Assembly (NCBI GenBank): GCA_019044685.2 | Contig: JAGTXX020000010.1 | Location: 1-64,000 of the forward strand | Direction of reading: 5' to 3' | Source of the DNA: Nannochloris sp. 'desiccata' | Taxonomy: Eukaryota > Chlorophyta > Trebouxiophyceae > Chlorellales > Chlorellaceae | DNA: 64,000 bases | Shown here: piece after piece, positions 1-10,749 of the stretch | Layout of the letters: every line of letters begins with the position of its first letter | Numbering within the stretch: position 1 is the first letter of the stretch | Made by a program: the position numbers and the translations under genes | Notes under the pieces: model-generated | The model's database searches: none | Told to the model about the DNA's origin: nothing | What the model saw: the letters and a program-made list of their open reading frames with translations, nothing else

Positions 1-1256
1 ATAATTAAACTAATAGCGACATTACCCGCTTGTCGAATCACTTGTAATGCAGCTACATTGAACGCTAAGTTAAACAAAACGTATAAAATAGGTATTAAGG
101 GTGCCCCCGTACAGTCAGCACCGCACGGAGGAGTGATGCCTCGTACACATTGCCAGCCAGCTGAGAGGTAGGAAGGTAAATCAGATACAGCCATACCACG
201 CGCAGCTGTAATTGCAGGCAAAAGTGCAAATACAAACGCTGCTTGTGCTATCGATCCAAAACTATTTAATATAAACAAATCGAGATCTTTTTTACCGTCA
301 GACCAATTGTCCCGCCATTTTCGAAAAAACATTCTCTTTCAATATTGTATCCAAGGCAGGGAAGAGCATGGACACTATAAATATCAGAGCATACATAGGG
401 TTGACGTTGGCTAAGATTGAGGGAGCAGCAGCAGCAGCAGTAGATGGCCACGCCGCCAAGGCTACTCCAGAGACTACGAGCGTCACTCCAATAATCTGGG
501 ACAAACCGAGTCTTTTTCCTAGAATTGTAACCGCAAGTAGCACTTGCCAAAAGAGTACAGTCTGTCCTAGTAATGGAAGTACCACTCCAGGTAATTTGCA
601 GCAGAAATAAAAGAAAGTAAAGAAGAAAGCGCCTCAATGAAGCCAATAGCGATAAAGGTACCAGCCATTTTGCGTGGTAACTGCAACATTTCGTTAGATA
701 CAAGGCCTGCTTTGTAGCGAAGTGCAAGGGCACCAATGTAGACAAAGCAATAGCCGAATGTCTGCAATTGGGCGAGAAAAAATACGTAGCTGCCGAGTGG
801 TTTTAGGGCCATTTTGTAGAGAAGACGGTTGCAGATTCCGGTGATCATGACGGCAGAAATAGCAAAGATAAGTGCGGCTGTATGGCCCTTTTTAGATTTG
901 CTTCTTCCTGCAATAGGAACTACTTGTGGAACTACTGGAGGAAAAGGAGGGGAAGTCTTTGTCTTTGAGAGATTGTCGTTGTCATCGGCGGCGGCTGCTT
1001 CCACTTCATCTCCAGCTGCTGCTATGACTGATGTTGCTCTTACAGCTGCCACTTTGCGTATTGACGACGGTGCCCGTCTTCCTCTTAGACACGCTAAATG
1101 GGAGGCCTTGTTATTGTTGCAGCTGTAGAATGCATTGCCGGCACCAGTGGTGGTGGTGGTGGGTCTAGAGAACTTCGTCTGAGAAAGTCTTACTGGTACC
1201 CTTTGGAGCTGCATCAAGCTCGTTGATTGGGTATATGAATTTGATCCTAGGACCAT
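1..1256 (-). CDS. CLT: CRT-like plastid transporter (CLT family), partial, two frameshifts
   Basis: Multi-span membrane protein of the chloroquine-resistance-transporter-like family; plant CLTs export glutathione precursors from plastids. The ATG is at 1256. The N-terminal ~110 residues are Ser/Thr/Ala/basic-rich, like a plastid transit peptide. Hydrophobic helices follow, with family-like motifs: GFIEALSSLLSF, a PGVVLPLLGQT segment, and DLFILNSFGSIAQAAF near the left edge. The gene runs off position 1, so the C-terminus is missing. The reading frame shifts at about 592-597 (an AAA run where AAAA would give AAKLPGVV) and shifts back at about 301-305 (a GG pair), so only the middle ~95 codons are displaced. 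No intron fits at either point. Indel sequencing errors or early pseudogenisation are both possible. No other housekeeping gene in the window is broken like this. Confidence 0.8.
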
Positions 1257-1479
1257 GGTTTCCTATGCTTGCCGAAGAAATAAAGAACGGAGACCCAATA
1301 AAACAAAATAATCGAAATTATTTCAAGTGGAATGTGATCTAGAGTAGAAGAAGAAGTTTAGCGACAATAGGTGCGCATACGGTTGATTCTGATTTTATTG
1401 AGATTTTATCGAGTTTGATATTTTATTGAGTTGCAAAACATGGAGACGTGAGGTAACAGTACCAACTTCTTATCACCTT

Positions 1480-1725
1480 TGGTTGGGCACGCAGCAAAGT
1501 TTTGCGTGGGAGAGGAGAACGCGAGAAAAGGTCTGGGAGAAAGCTGGGAGATGGAGATATTTACGCCTTCTTGAACATTTCCTAAGACGCTCGCTGTGCT
1601 TTTAACTTACTCGCTGCTGGCTTGAGAAAATCCAGCCTGTTTCTCACCGCCGCCCTCTAGCGGTGGTAGCCACCACCGCTGCTAGCAACGCTAGATGGAA
1701 GGCTAGAGACACAAACTCTATTCAA
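1480..1725 (+). repeat. Fragment of dispersed repeat R
   Basis: Contains the CTGGGAGAAAGCTGGGAGAT block and a stretch of the CTCGCTGCTG...GAGAAA...CCAGCCTGTTTCT type. These match parts of repeat R at 6.6, 44.0 and 46.5 kb, and the start of the second duplication unit at 4525. It lies just beyond the 3' end of nuclease-like gene A. Confidence 0.5.
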
Positions 1726-2402
1726 GGCGTTACAAAACACTTTACAGAGCATGCAAGAAACAGAAAGAGAAAGTTTTACAGAGCAAAGTAGAGGGAAAAT
1801 GAAAAAGAATAAAATTCAAAAAGTTGCTTATCTACGACGTTAAAAAAAAATCTAAAAACTTTTTCATTTTAGGCTACCATCAATTGATTTTTCAGGTGCT
1901 GCATCAAGCCTCCCAGAGTTTAGCCGGCACTCACTGGCGGCAGCTAGGCCCTCGTTGGCCTTTTTAATTTAAAGAAAACGGCAAGGGAAACTGAAGTGGT
2001 GCCCTTGCTTTTATTAAGATGGCATTTCTTTATATGCCTTTGCTAAGCTTCCCCGCCTGGGCTGCCAAGGTAGCCAAACTGGGTGCAGAAGCTGATTCAA
2101 ATATGAAAAATCTGATTGTAATCTTACACGTGTGCTGCAGAAAGACAGAAGCAGAAAGAACATTAAAACAGAAAAGACATCTCGACCGTCGAACAAAAAT
2201 GACAGGAATCAATTTTTTATTAGAAAGTAGTACTACTGAATGAAGAATAAGTAAAACTGGAAAAAAACAGGTGTAGATAGTATTTCAGATAAAAGAATAT
2301 GTAAGATATCTAATACTCGAATAAAAAACTGCTATGCAAACATGATAATTTATTTTTGTGAACAGAATAAAGAACAAAGAAAACCCCTCGACTACCTGGG
2401 TT
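1611..2402. repeat. Left flank of tandem duplication (3' flank of gene A)
   Basis: About 790 bp that is nearly identical to 4529-5310. It starts in an R-like fragment and ends at the stop codon of the nuclease-like gene, so each gene copy was duplicated together with its downstream noncoding DNA. A shorter relative occurs after gene C (25.55-25.80 kb). A 74-codon open frame here is shared by both copies but looks like conserved noncoding DNA. Confidence 0.7.
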
Positions 2403-3577
2403 TTACAAAGAGGGCCTGCAGCTAGAGACCCTGTTGGCCAGGCGAGGGCGGACCAGCATGGCTGATCTTCGCATTGGGGCCAGGAGACGCCCAACTCTAC
2501 GAGGCACGGCAGCTGGAGCGGTGGGGCCATTGCCGGGGCTATTGGTGGGAGCAGCAGCATCGCAAGAAAGCCCAGAAGCCTGGAAGGCGCTGCAAGGGTC
2601 GTTGCCGTACTGCGCCTGCTCAAACCATTTCAAATAATCCCCCCCCGTCAAGATCGAGTCCATGTCTCTTTTATTACTTGCGTTGTTTGTCTCACATGGG
2701 CCCGCCAAGACACCGATGATGCGCTTCCCACTAAATTCGGACACGGACCCCGTGCCCTTGTCTTTCCAAGAACTACAGGGAAAGGAAAAATGAGCATAAG
2801 ATAAAACAAAGAAAATCGCAAATAAAAAGTTTGATGATAAGGAACCAACAGAAGGAATGGAGGATTTTTTTTTTCAGAGACGGCAACTTACTCGATGAAA
2901 GCAACCAAGTCCGCAAGTTGAGCAGCGCCATCTTCATCCATCACATTTTTGTGCTCTATTACCACAGCACAATTATCCGCGATGGCTGCTGCGTCAATTT
3001 CCTTCTTTAGGCTGCCAGGGCCAGTCACCTTTTTCAGGCAGAAGGCTCGAACGTTGGCATGTCCACTATCCTCCAGAAATTTCACGGCTTGTTCCACCAG
3101 CTTCCGTTCAGAGCCGTTCGTCTGATTCTTCTGCCAAACCTCGATGCTTTCGAACTGCAAAATCAAAAGAAACAAATCAACGCAGGGGTGAAATTTTATT
3201 TTGCTGCCAAGATCAGCGATGATATAGCAATCTACCACAGATAACAAAATGCAGCAAAAGGATCTTACCCTCTTTTCCGCGGTCTTGCCTTCACGAGGAA
3301 CGACAATGTAAGTGGCCCTATCGTGAAGGTCGATATACTCTGGTGGTTCATCCTCAAGCCCTGTAGGATCGAAATCTTCAAGAGCCACCACTGCTACGCC
3401 ATTTTCATTGGCCACCCTTGTACAGAATGTTTCACGTGATGTTCTTTTTAAGTTCTTTGTCTTGAAAGGCTTCTTAGGATCGAACTCCTCGGGGAATTGC
3501 TTCTCTGGATCGGCCAGAAGCAAAGTAACGCCCTCGTAGAGCCGCGGCGTGGAATCACTGGAAAGTAAATTCCCCAT
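2403..3577 (-). CDS. Putative myristoylated PD-(D/E)XK nuclease-like protein, copy A
   Basis: Three exons: 3577-3269, 3154-2892 and 2772-2403, with clean GT-AG introns, encoding 313 residues. The N-terminus MGNLLSSD fits the N-myristoylation rule (Gly2, Ser6). Residues 1-103 form a domain of unknown function ending in ATYIVVPREG. Exon 2 carries EIDAAAI and, eleven residues on, VIEHKNVM, the spacing of a PD-(D/E)XK nuclease (E-x-D ... E-x-K). Exon 3 has KRIIGVLAG and a proline/arginine-rich tail. It is a tandem paralogue of the gene at 5311-6499. A nuclease role is inferred from the motif only; the N-terminal part faintly resembles Crinkler-type effector headers, which I cannot confirm. Exon 2/3 phase 2 and exon 1/2 phase 0 are the same in all three copies. 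Confidence 0.65.
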
Positions 3578-3734
3578 AGTTGCATATAATTAATAATATT
3601 GACCAAGCAGAATAGCAGCAGGGTTGCATCTAAGGATTTGGCCATATATTTTTGGCGCAAAAAATTCGGCGATTTTAGGCAGCATATTTTTCCACTCCCT
3701 CGTAGCAAATTTTCCACTCCCGCCTGCGGGGCTA

Positions 3735-3872
3735 CATATTTTCTATGTAGGGTATTAGGGTATATTTTGTAGTGTATTAGGGCATATTTTGTATGTAGGG
3801 TATGTAGGGTATGTAGGGTGTGTAGGGTGTGTAGGGTGTGTAGGTATGTAGGGTATTAGGGTATGTAGGGTA
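3735..3872. repeat. Degenerate telomere-like TAGGG repeat
   Basis: About 135 bp of imperfect TGTAGGGT and TATTAGGGT units, including three consecutive TGTAGGGTG-type copies. One more unit lies at about 3930. It resembles an interstitial plant/algal telomere array (TTTAGGG) but is too diverged to be sure. It lies directly between the two tandem nuclease-like genes. Confidence 0.6.
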
Positions 3873-4065
3873 TTTCATAATTTGGCTTCCGGGAGTGGGA
3901 AAAAAAAAAAAAGGTCTAGGAGGGAGTGGAAATGTAGGGTATCCTAAAATCATACCCTCTGGGATTTTCTGCATTTTTTCGGTAGAAGCCCGCCTTCCGA
4001 AGGCAAGCCAAAAGAAAGGTCTGAGGCCTCTGGTTCAGAGAAATTCTCAAAGGTCACTGGAAAGT

Positions 4066-4299
4066 ATGAAGGAAAATTTGTCAAGCTCGCAGAACAGCTT
4101 AAAGGACAGCTTGAAAGCTGAAATCCATTCTTTGGATAAGAAGGTCACAATCATCGTCGGAATTTCTTCTTTCGTCGTTTCATTAGTTACATTAGCTGGG
4201 GTTGCGAATAGGTTTGGTTTCCTTCATGCATCTACTGCACCGATCGTAGCTAAATCCATGGAAGTGGTGGCCTCAACCCCGTGGTATGTTTTTTGGTAA
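4066..4299 (+). CDS. Short coiled-coil plus membrane-anchor protein, possibly a last exon
   Basis: From the ATG at 4066 the frame gives 77 residues: a charged, Ser-rich amphipathic helix (SSSQNSLKDSLKAEIHSLDKKV), a hydrophobic segment (TIIVGISSFVVSLVTLAGVA) and a short tail. The frame is also open upstream to about 3983, just after a TTTTTTCGGTAG acceptor-like site, so this may be the terminal exon of a spliced gene. Coiled coil followed by a C-terminal membrane helix recalls CCDC90/MCUR1-type proteins, but similarity is only general. No partner exon was found. Confidence 0.3.
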   Translation: MKENLSSSQNSLKDSLKAEIHSLDKKVTIIVGISSFVVSLVTLAGVANRFGFLHASTAPIVAKSMEVVASTPWYVFW

Positions 4300-4524
4300 T
4301 CTCTTTGTTTAGGTTTGGTCTTATTTCGCCAACGAGATACCTTAGTTTCTTATGAGACCCTGCCAGGCTGCTCGCAAGCATTCTTTAATCTTACTTCTTA
4401 TTTTTACTGGTCCATCGTTGCGCTCTGACTGCTTTTTAACCGCTTGGACTTCTCTCTGCTAATTACATAATTACAATGCTCCAATTTATCTAAACAACAC
4501 TCCAATGAAGTTTTCCTTTTGGTT

Positions 4525-5310
4525 TAAATTTCTCGCTGCTGGCTTGAGAAAATCCAGCCTGTTTCTTACCGCTGCCTTCTAGCCACGGCCACTGCTAGCA
4601 ACGCTAGATGGAAGGCTAGAGACACAAACTCTATTCAAGGCGTTACAAAACACTTTACAGAGCATACAAGAAACAGAAAGTTTTACAAAGCAAAGTAGAG
4701 GGAAAATGAAAAAGAATAAAATTCAAAAAGTTGCTTATCTACGACGTTAAAAAAAAATCTAAAAACTTTTTCATTTTAGGCTACCATCAATTGATTTTTC
4801 AGGTGCTGCATCAAGCCTCCCAGAGTTTAGCCGGCACTCACTGGCGGCAGCTAGGCCCTCGTTGGCCTTTTTAATTTAAAGAAAACGGCAAGGGAAACTG
4901 AAGTGGTGCCCTTGCTTTTATTAAGATGGCATTTCTTTATATGCCTTTGCTGAGCTTCCCCGCCTGGGCTGCCAAGGTAGGCAAACTGGGTGCAGAAGCT
5001 GATTCAAATATTAAAAATCTGATTGTAATCTTACACGTGTGCTGCAGAAAGACAGAAGCAGAAAGAACATTAAAACAGAAAAGACATCTCGACCGTCGAA
5101 CAAAAATGAAAGGAATCAAATTTTTATTAGAAAGTAGTACTACTGAATGAAGAATAAGTAAAACTGGGAAAAAACAGGTGTAGATAGTATTTCAGATAAA
5201 AGAATATGTAAGATATCTAATACTCGAATAAAAAAACTGCTATGCAAACATGATAATTTATTTTTGTGAACAGAATAAAGAACAAAGAAAACCCCTCGAC
5301 TACCTGGGTT
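4525..5310. repeat. Right copy of the tandem duplication flank (3' of gene B)
   Basis: Near-identical to 1611-2402, including the R-like start, the purine-rich middle and the AT-rich stretch before the stop codon of gene B. It defines a direct duplication with a period of about 2.9 kb. Confidence 0.7.
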
Positions 5311-6499
5311 TTACAAAGAGGGCCTGCAGCTAGAGACCCTGTTGGCCAGGCGAGGGCGGACCAGCATGGCTGATCCTCGCATTGGGGGCAGGAGACGCCC
5401 AACTCTACGAGGCACGGCAGCTGGAGCGGTGGGGCCATTGCCTGGGCTATTGGTGGGAGCAGCAGCATCGCAAGAAAGCCCAGAAGCCTGGAAGGCGCTG
5501 CAAGGGTCGTCGCCGTAGTCTTTTTTCTCAAACCATTTATAGCAACCGACTCGATGTAACAGCGAGTTCATCTCTTTTCGGTCACTAGGGTTGCTCGTCT
5601 CCAGGGCGCCAGCAAGGGCACCCTTGATGACCAGGCCACTCAATTCAGCCACGGTACCCTCCCCACTGTCCTTCTTCGCACTGCAGAAAGGAAACACGAG
5701 GAAGGTGAGCAAAATCCCAATAAAAAATTATTTGAGAACTAAAACCAACGAAAAGAATGGGAATACATTTTGGCAGAACCAACGACGTACTCGATTTTCG
5801 CTAGTAGACTAATTAGCTGTAATGCGGCCTTTGAATCCATAACATTTTTGTGCTCAACTATAATAGCGCACCCTTGATTTGTCCCATCAGCAATGGCTAC
5901 TGCGTCTACTTCAGCTGACCAGCCATCCGGCCCCGTCAGCTTTTTCTTGCACCAGGGCCTAACGTTGGTATGCGTAGGATCCTTCTTCAGTTCATCGATG
6001 GCACGTGCCACCAGCATGCGTTCAACGCCCGAGGTCTGGTTCCTCTGCCAAGTCTCGATGCTTTCAAACTGCAAAATCAAAAGAAACAAATCAACGCAGA
6101 GGTGAAATTCTATTTTGCTGCCAAGATCAGCGGTGGTATAACAATCTACCACAGATAACAATATGCGGCATGTAAAGCAAAGGGGCTTACCCTCTTTTCG
6201 TAGCTCTTTCCTCTACGCGGAATAACAATGTAAGTCGCCTTATCCTTAAGCTCGACTTCCTCTGCTGTTGCCTCCTCGATCCCTTCAGGACTAAATTCCT
6301 CAAGAGGCACCACGCCAACGCCCTCTTCACTCCTCACTTTGTTAATAAAGCTCTCCCGTGATACCTTTTTTAACTTCTTTGTCTCCAAAGGGTCCTCAGG
6401 ATTAAAATCTTGAGGAAACCGCTTATCTGGATCAGCTAAGAGCAACTTAATGCCCCCGTAGAGCGGCGGCGTGGAATCATTGGAAAGTAAATTCCCCAT
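5311..6499 (-). CDS. Putative myristoylated PD-(D/E)XK nuclease-like protein, copy B
   Basis: Three exons: 6499-6191, 6068-5791 and 5680-5311, encoding 318 residues. N-terminus MGNLLSND keeps the myristoylation pattern. Exon 2 carries the nuclease-like motif as EVDAVAIAD ... IIVEHKNVMD, preceded by a Lys-rich segment and Gly-Pro-Asp-Gly. The exon 3 tail is nearly identical to copy A at its end, but its first part (after KKDSGEGTVAELSG) is more diverged, as is most of exon 1. The terminal ~60 residues and the flank are therefore younger or gene-converted, while the coding body has diverged. No stop or frameshift was seen, so the copy looks functional. Confidence 0.65.
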
Positions 6500-6599
6500 A
6501 GTTGCATATAAACAATTATATTCGCCAGCAGAATGAGTGTGAAATAAGCTTTTTGGCTTGGCTTATTTTTTTGCCCCAACGGCTGAGGAAACTTTCCCG

Positions 6600-7030
6600 A
6601 AGAAAGCGAGGCTAGGAAACTGGTATTTAAACGTCATTTTGAGCAATTCTGCAAAAGGAAGATAAGACCGAGTTTTCTTATTTAGGGGCTGCAGCAGCCT
6701 GCTGGCCACCAGTGCTGCGATGATCACATCAATGTTGTTGATCGCTCAGCGATTCCTGATCACTTGCTGCGTTTGCACCCCTGATTGGCAGCACCCACGA
6801 TATCAAAGCATCGGCATCAGATCATTGGATACCCACCTGTGCTCGTTGTCCCTTTGGCTGAGTCGCTGCTGCCTTGAGAAATCCAGCCTGTTTCTCATCC
6901 CTGCTCCCGCCGCCCTCTCCACCAGTGGCTGCCAACCTGTCTACTAGCAGCAGCGGATGCAGGAACCTCGAGAAACCAGCGCTTCTCTTTCATCTATTGA
7001 TGAACCACCCGTACGTAACAAATCCTCCTG
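6600..7030 (+). repeat. Dispersed repeat R, diverged copy
   Basis: Begins with GAAAGCGAGGC and GGTATTTAAACG, then follows the order of the R copies at 44.0 and 46.5 kb (AGCAATTCTGCAAA, the GATCACTTGCTGCG block, GAGTCGCTGCTGCC). It lies between the 5' end of nuclease-like gene B and the 5' end of YR element A. Confidence 0.6.
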
Positions 7031-7510
7031 CTAGCACGTAGCTACACTGGCTTTTTGTCCTCGTTTTGAGATGAATGTGTCGGCATAATAATATATAGTA
7101 ATAAAGAAGACGTCTGCTATATAGAAGAAGGTAGAGGAGTGGTTTGTAACGAACCTTCGCAACATGAGAGGAGTCGCCCTGCAATGGGGCATTCTTGCCT
7201 GGCAGGAGCACAGGCCCTGCAGTAAAAGCATTAAAGAGGTGGTCAGTAGGTATAGATGAACCCAGGGGTGGGATTGATGTAGATAGAGGTTGATGAGGAT
7301 GGCCCAGGACGGACCTGATAGGGCGAAGGTGATGAAGGCATGAGATCAATGGCAGAAAAAAGTTTGGAATATCTTCCGTGAAGCAATTACTGCGTTGTAA
7401 CTGTTTTAAAAGCGTCATATTTGCGATAGATAACTGTAGATACTGTGTACAATTCAAAAGAAAAAGTAATGGGCGTCCGCCCAAGTGAGCTTATATCCGG
7501 CCAACTGCAT
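7031..7510. other. Intergenic stretch with no recognised gene
   Basis: Follows repeat R and precedes the YR element promoter region. No open frame with coding character or recognisable homology was seen. Confidence 0.5.
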
Positions 7511-10500
7511 CCGGCCAAAAGCATGGAGGCCTTGCGGGAGCTGCCACACGCCCCATGCATGGAGTATATTGTACAGTCTAGTTTCTATTTCACGGCTTAA
7601 ATCAAGTCAACTTTTATTCTGACTTGTACAGCTTTCTCTCTGGGCAACATGGAGCCCGCAGCAGCCACCGCTGATTTTGAATCCCAGCCCGGGGTCTTGC
7701 TCACAGCTCATTGTGTTGGCGCAGGGACGGCATCGCCTCGCCGGGGGGATAAAACCCCTGCTTCCTTCGCTGATTACTCCGTTATCAAGCCTGTAAGAGG
7801 ATGCCCTCCGAAGAAGCGAGTTGCAGAGGTCCAGCCTGCGCAGGAGGAGCAGCAGCAACAGGAGGTAGAGCACGACGACCTTTCTGCATTTGCCATCCCC
7901 AGCCTCCCAGCTCTTCCTGACCTCGGTGGCGCTGTCCGTGAATTCATGTTGGGAGAGGGACCGAAGCTGAGTATGGAAGACATCAAGCGCCTGTCAGATC
8001 AAGCCGTTCTCGACCTGTTGGCCAAGATTCCAGAGGCATTCCTTGTCAATGTCGACGCCGACCCCCAGCAGCTGGTCAACGCCAATTTGCTCGATCATGG
8101 GGTGTATTCGCAGTACAAGGACCTCACGCTGCCTCTCCATCGATACCTTGTAGATATGGTATGTGCTGAGTGGTTTGCCAAGCTCTGTGTTTCAACATAA
8201 ACCAATTATTTGAATGCAATCCACAGATTCACCTGGGCTCAAGGTGCTGTTGCAGAATTTGGCTTTTTAATTCTTTGTATGGTGCCTACTGCGCTCTTTT
8301 CAGGCTTCAAGCGTTCTGGGCCATCGCAGGATTTGAAAATGGTGGGTAGGGGGCAGCAGCGAGCAATCATCCTCTGCTTGACGAGTTTCAGAGCTTTGGA
8401 AAGCATGTGTTGGTTGCCCATCATGGCGAGAGTTCCCTTGCTGAGCTGTTGACCTTGAAGAAGACGATGATGGAGGGTAATGCCTTCCCTGCCCTTTGAT
8501 AGCTCCAGGGCTCCCCGCAGGGAGAGTCACTGCGAAAAGAAAGTTGGCCCCGGAGGCAAATTCCTTGCTCGGGACAGAAGAGACAACGACGCTGAACCCC
8601 CACGATTATGAACGGCTTATCGACAGCTGCATGGAGCTCGGCGGAGACGACAGCCGCTCGCAATGGCTTGCTGCAGCGTTCATGACTTTTGGATTCAACA
8701 GTGCCTCGACCTCTGCACAATGAAGTACAAAGCGATGTTCCCGACGACCCAAGACACAAACCCAGTTCAGCATTGCTTGCTAAACGTTAAAAAAGATGGG
8801 AACACAAAGACGAACAGGTATGGCGAGTTCCGTGGTGCTGCATGCGGTCGCCATAAACATGCCCACCTCAACGCTCAAGGCTGGTTAGCCGACATGCTGA
8901 TCTACGATGCCTTGACTCCAGGCAGAGACGTTGACTTTGAGGACTTGGTGTTGCATAGGAGAGAAGAATGGCGCACGATGCCTCTCTTCCATCATGATAA
9001 CGTTGTGTCTGCAGATGGGTTGACCTCCTTGTTCAGCAACCAACTCAGCAAGGCCGGGCTGAGAAATACAACCAACCGCTTGACGCATCTCATGCGGAAC
9101 ACCGCCGCCACCCGAGCTGGTGCGCACTCTTCAGTGGATATCGTAGAACTGCTTGGAGAGTGGAAATCAGGCAGCACCCGTGCCGGCTCTTACCTATCAA
9201 AAAGTCAGTCGTCGACTTTGCCGGCACATCTCGCCCTTGCAGGTTTCAATGGGCCATTCAACCACTATTTAGGGCGTGCTGAGGTACAGGTGCCTGATGC
9301 ACGGGTTGATGTAGTCCTGCCAGGGGTAAGAAGAGCGCTGAAGATGCTCTTGGAGCAGCGCGAAGGGCTGAAGTGCCATGAGAAGGAAATAGGCGCCGAG
9401 ACCTTCTTGCACACTCTGCTGTACTTGGGCATGGTGTTTTGGCAGAATCTCCCTCTGAAGTACCACAACTACCAGGACCGATATACACTGGCTCACCTGA
9501 AAGGCATCAACGGTATCATGCAGACTGTCGAATACAAAATAAATGCTGAGGAGGTGCTCGACAAGGAGCGGCGGGCTATTGAAAAATTGAAAACAAAGCA
9601 AGTAACACCCATGATACTGTCCCCAGAGCCGCTATGGAGGTTTCCAAAGCCTCTACCAAAGTCTACGCCAGCCGCTTGATTTGATTTCGCGACTGCAAGA
9701 CGTGTGCTGACCTCTGGCGCCTGTGGGAGCAAGAGAGACAGATCATCAATAACATAATCGAGAGATCCAACGCCAAGCACGCGCACAGTCTCACAATTCA
9801 GAAGGGAAGGCTCGAAGCTGTCGTGAGGGTTATTGAGAGGCTTTCTGAGGAGGACGGCAGCCTGCAGGACGGTGTTCAAGCTCTGCAGGGGGTCTTGGAG
9901 GAGTTTTGATGCCAAGGAGCGGTCACTTGGTGGGGGAGCAGGCATTAGTATTTCCACGTTCATTGAGGCGCTGCAGGGCGTCGTCAACACAACAGACGTG
10001 CAAAAATTGAAGAGTACTATCAAAGGGAGAACGAAAGTTTCCATGCCGGACCTGAAGAAGATGCTGGATGCCCACTGGCAAGTGACGACGGGCTGGCCGG
10101 CGGTGTGCTATGGCGAGGCTGAAAAGACTGGAGCCAAGTGACTGCAGATGCGCTGACTGCCTGTGGAGCGACATCACCTACCTTTCACTCCATCTGCTGT
10201 CTGCCAGCAGCTTGCAGCTGGAGCTGCTGCATTTGGCCGGCGACGGCTGACAATGCTGGAGGCTGGATCCCCAAAGCCTGCTTTAAGTATAAAAAATGGC
10301 GATGGTCTGTTACATATCGATAGAAAATCCACATTGTAAATGCTTTTAAAGATTAGAGCTGTTATACATGTCAGGAACCAGACTGTGAAGATCTGATCAG
10401 AATCACTGAATCGCTTTGAAGTCAAAATCAGGCCTCCTTGTAACTACAATCTTAATTATATCTGGGAGAGCTATATTTCTGGAAACTATATTTCTTCCAA

Positions 10501-10557
10501 CTCCGTTTTGGTTGCCTGCTCCCACCATCTCCCAGGCTGGGAGATCCAGCAGGGTAT
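7510..10557 (+). mobile_element. Crypton-like tyrosine-recombinase element, copy A
   Basis: The 5' flank (GGAGCTGCCAC..CCCATGCATGGAGT, about 7535-7565) matches the flank upstream of element C at about 49.02-49.04 kb. The 3' flank (10.14-10.56 kb) matches the 3' flank of element B (18.11-18.55 kb, opposite strand) and ends at a shared CAGCAGGGTATA. There are no terminal inverted repeats or LTRs, as expected of Crypton-type elements. It encloses the decayed recombinase gene described separately. A short target duplication could not be identified. Confidence 0.6.
7649..10140 (+). pseudogene. Decayed tyrosine recombinase gene of element A
   Basis: The ATG at 7649 opens an N-terminal region (MEPAAATADFESQPG..., PRRGDKTPASFADY) in which exons 1 and 2 of element C are fused without intron. 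It ends at a donor at 8158/8159. A later exon (about 8305-8479) has an in-frame TAG at about 8358. The recombinase domain (about 8525-9679) is about 90% like element B, but a 10-bp deletion near 8710 removes the catalytic arginine motif (SASRCSD in B) and shifts the frame. Further frameshifts lie near 9600 and 9905. The HLMR (H-x-x-R) and GSYLSK (nucleophile Tyr) blocks remain at about 9090 and 9190. I infer an inactive copy. Confidence 0.75.
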
Positions 10558-10749
10558 AGAAGGCAAAAAAGATGAGAGACCCAATCTTGCTATTTTTACG
10601 AAAACACAGAGCATCTGAAAGTCTAAATCATTTACAATTGTTACATAAACGATCTAATACGTGGTGTTTTTAGGCGCATTGGCTCTCTAAGCCACCAACT
10701 GATTCAATCTTTGTTTTAATACATTTTCACCTAACACAAATTATACATA

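Noticed and set aside
2019..2243. 74-codon frame also present at 4926-5150
   Set aside because: Shared because the whole flank is duplicated; it lies 3' of a real gene, differences are not biased to silent sites, and the related flank of gene C does not keep the frame.
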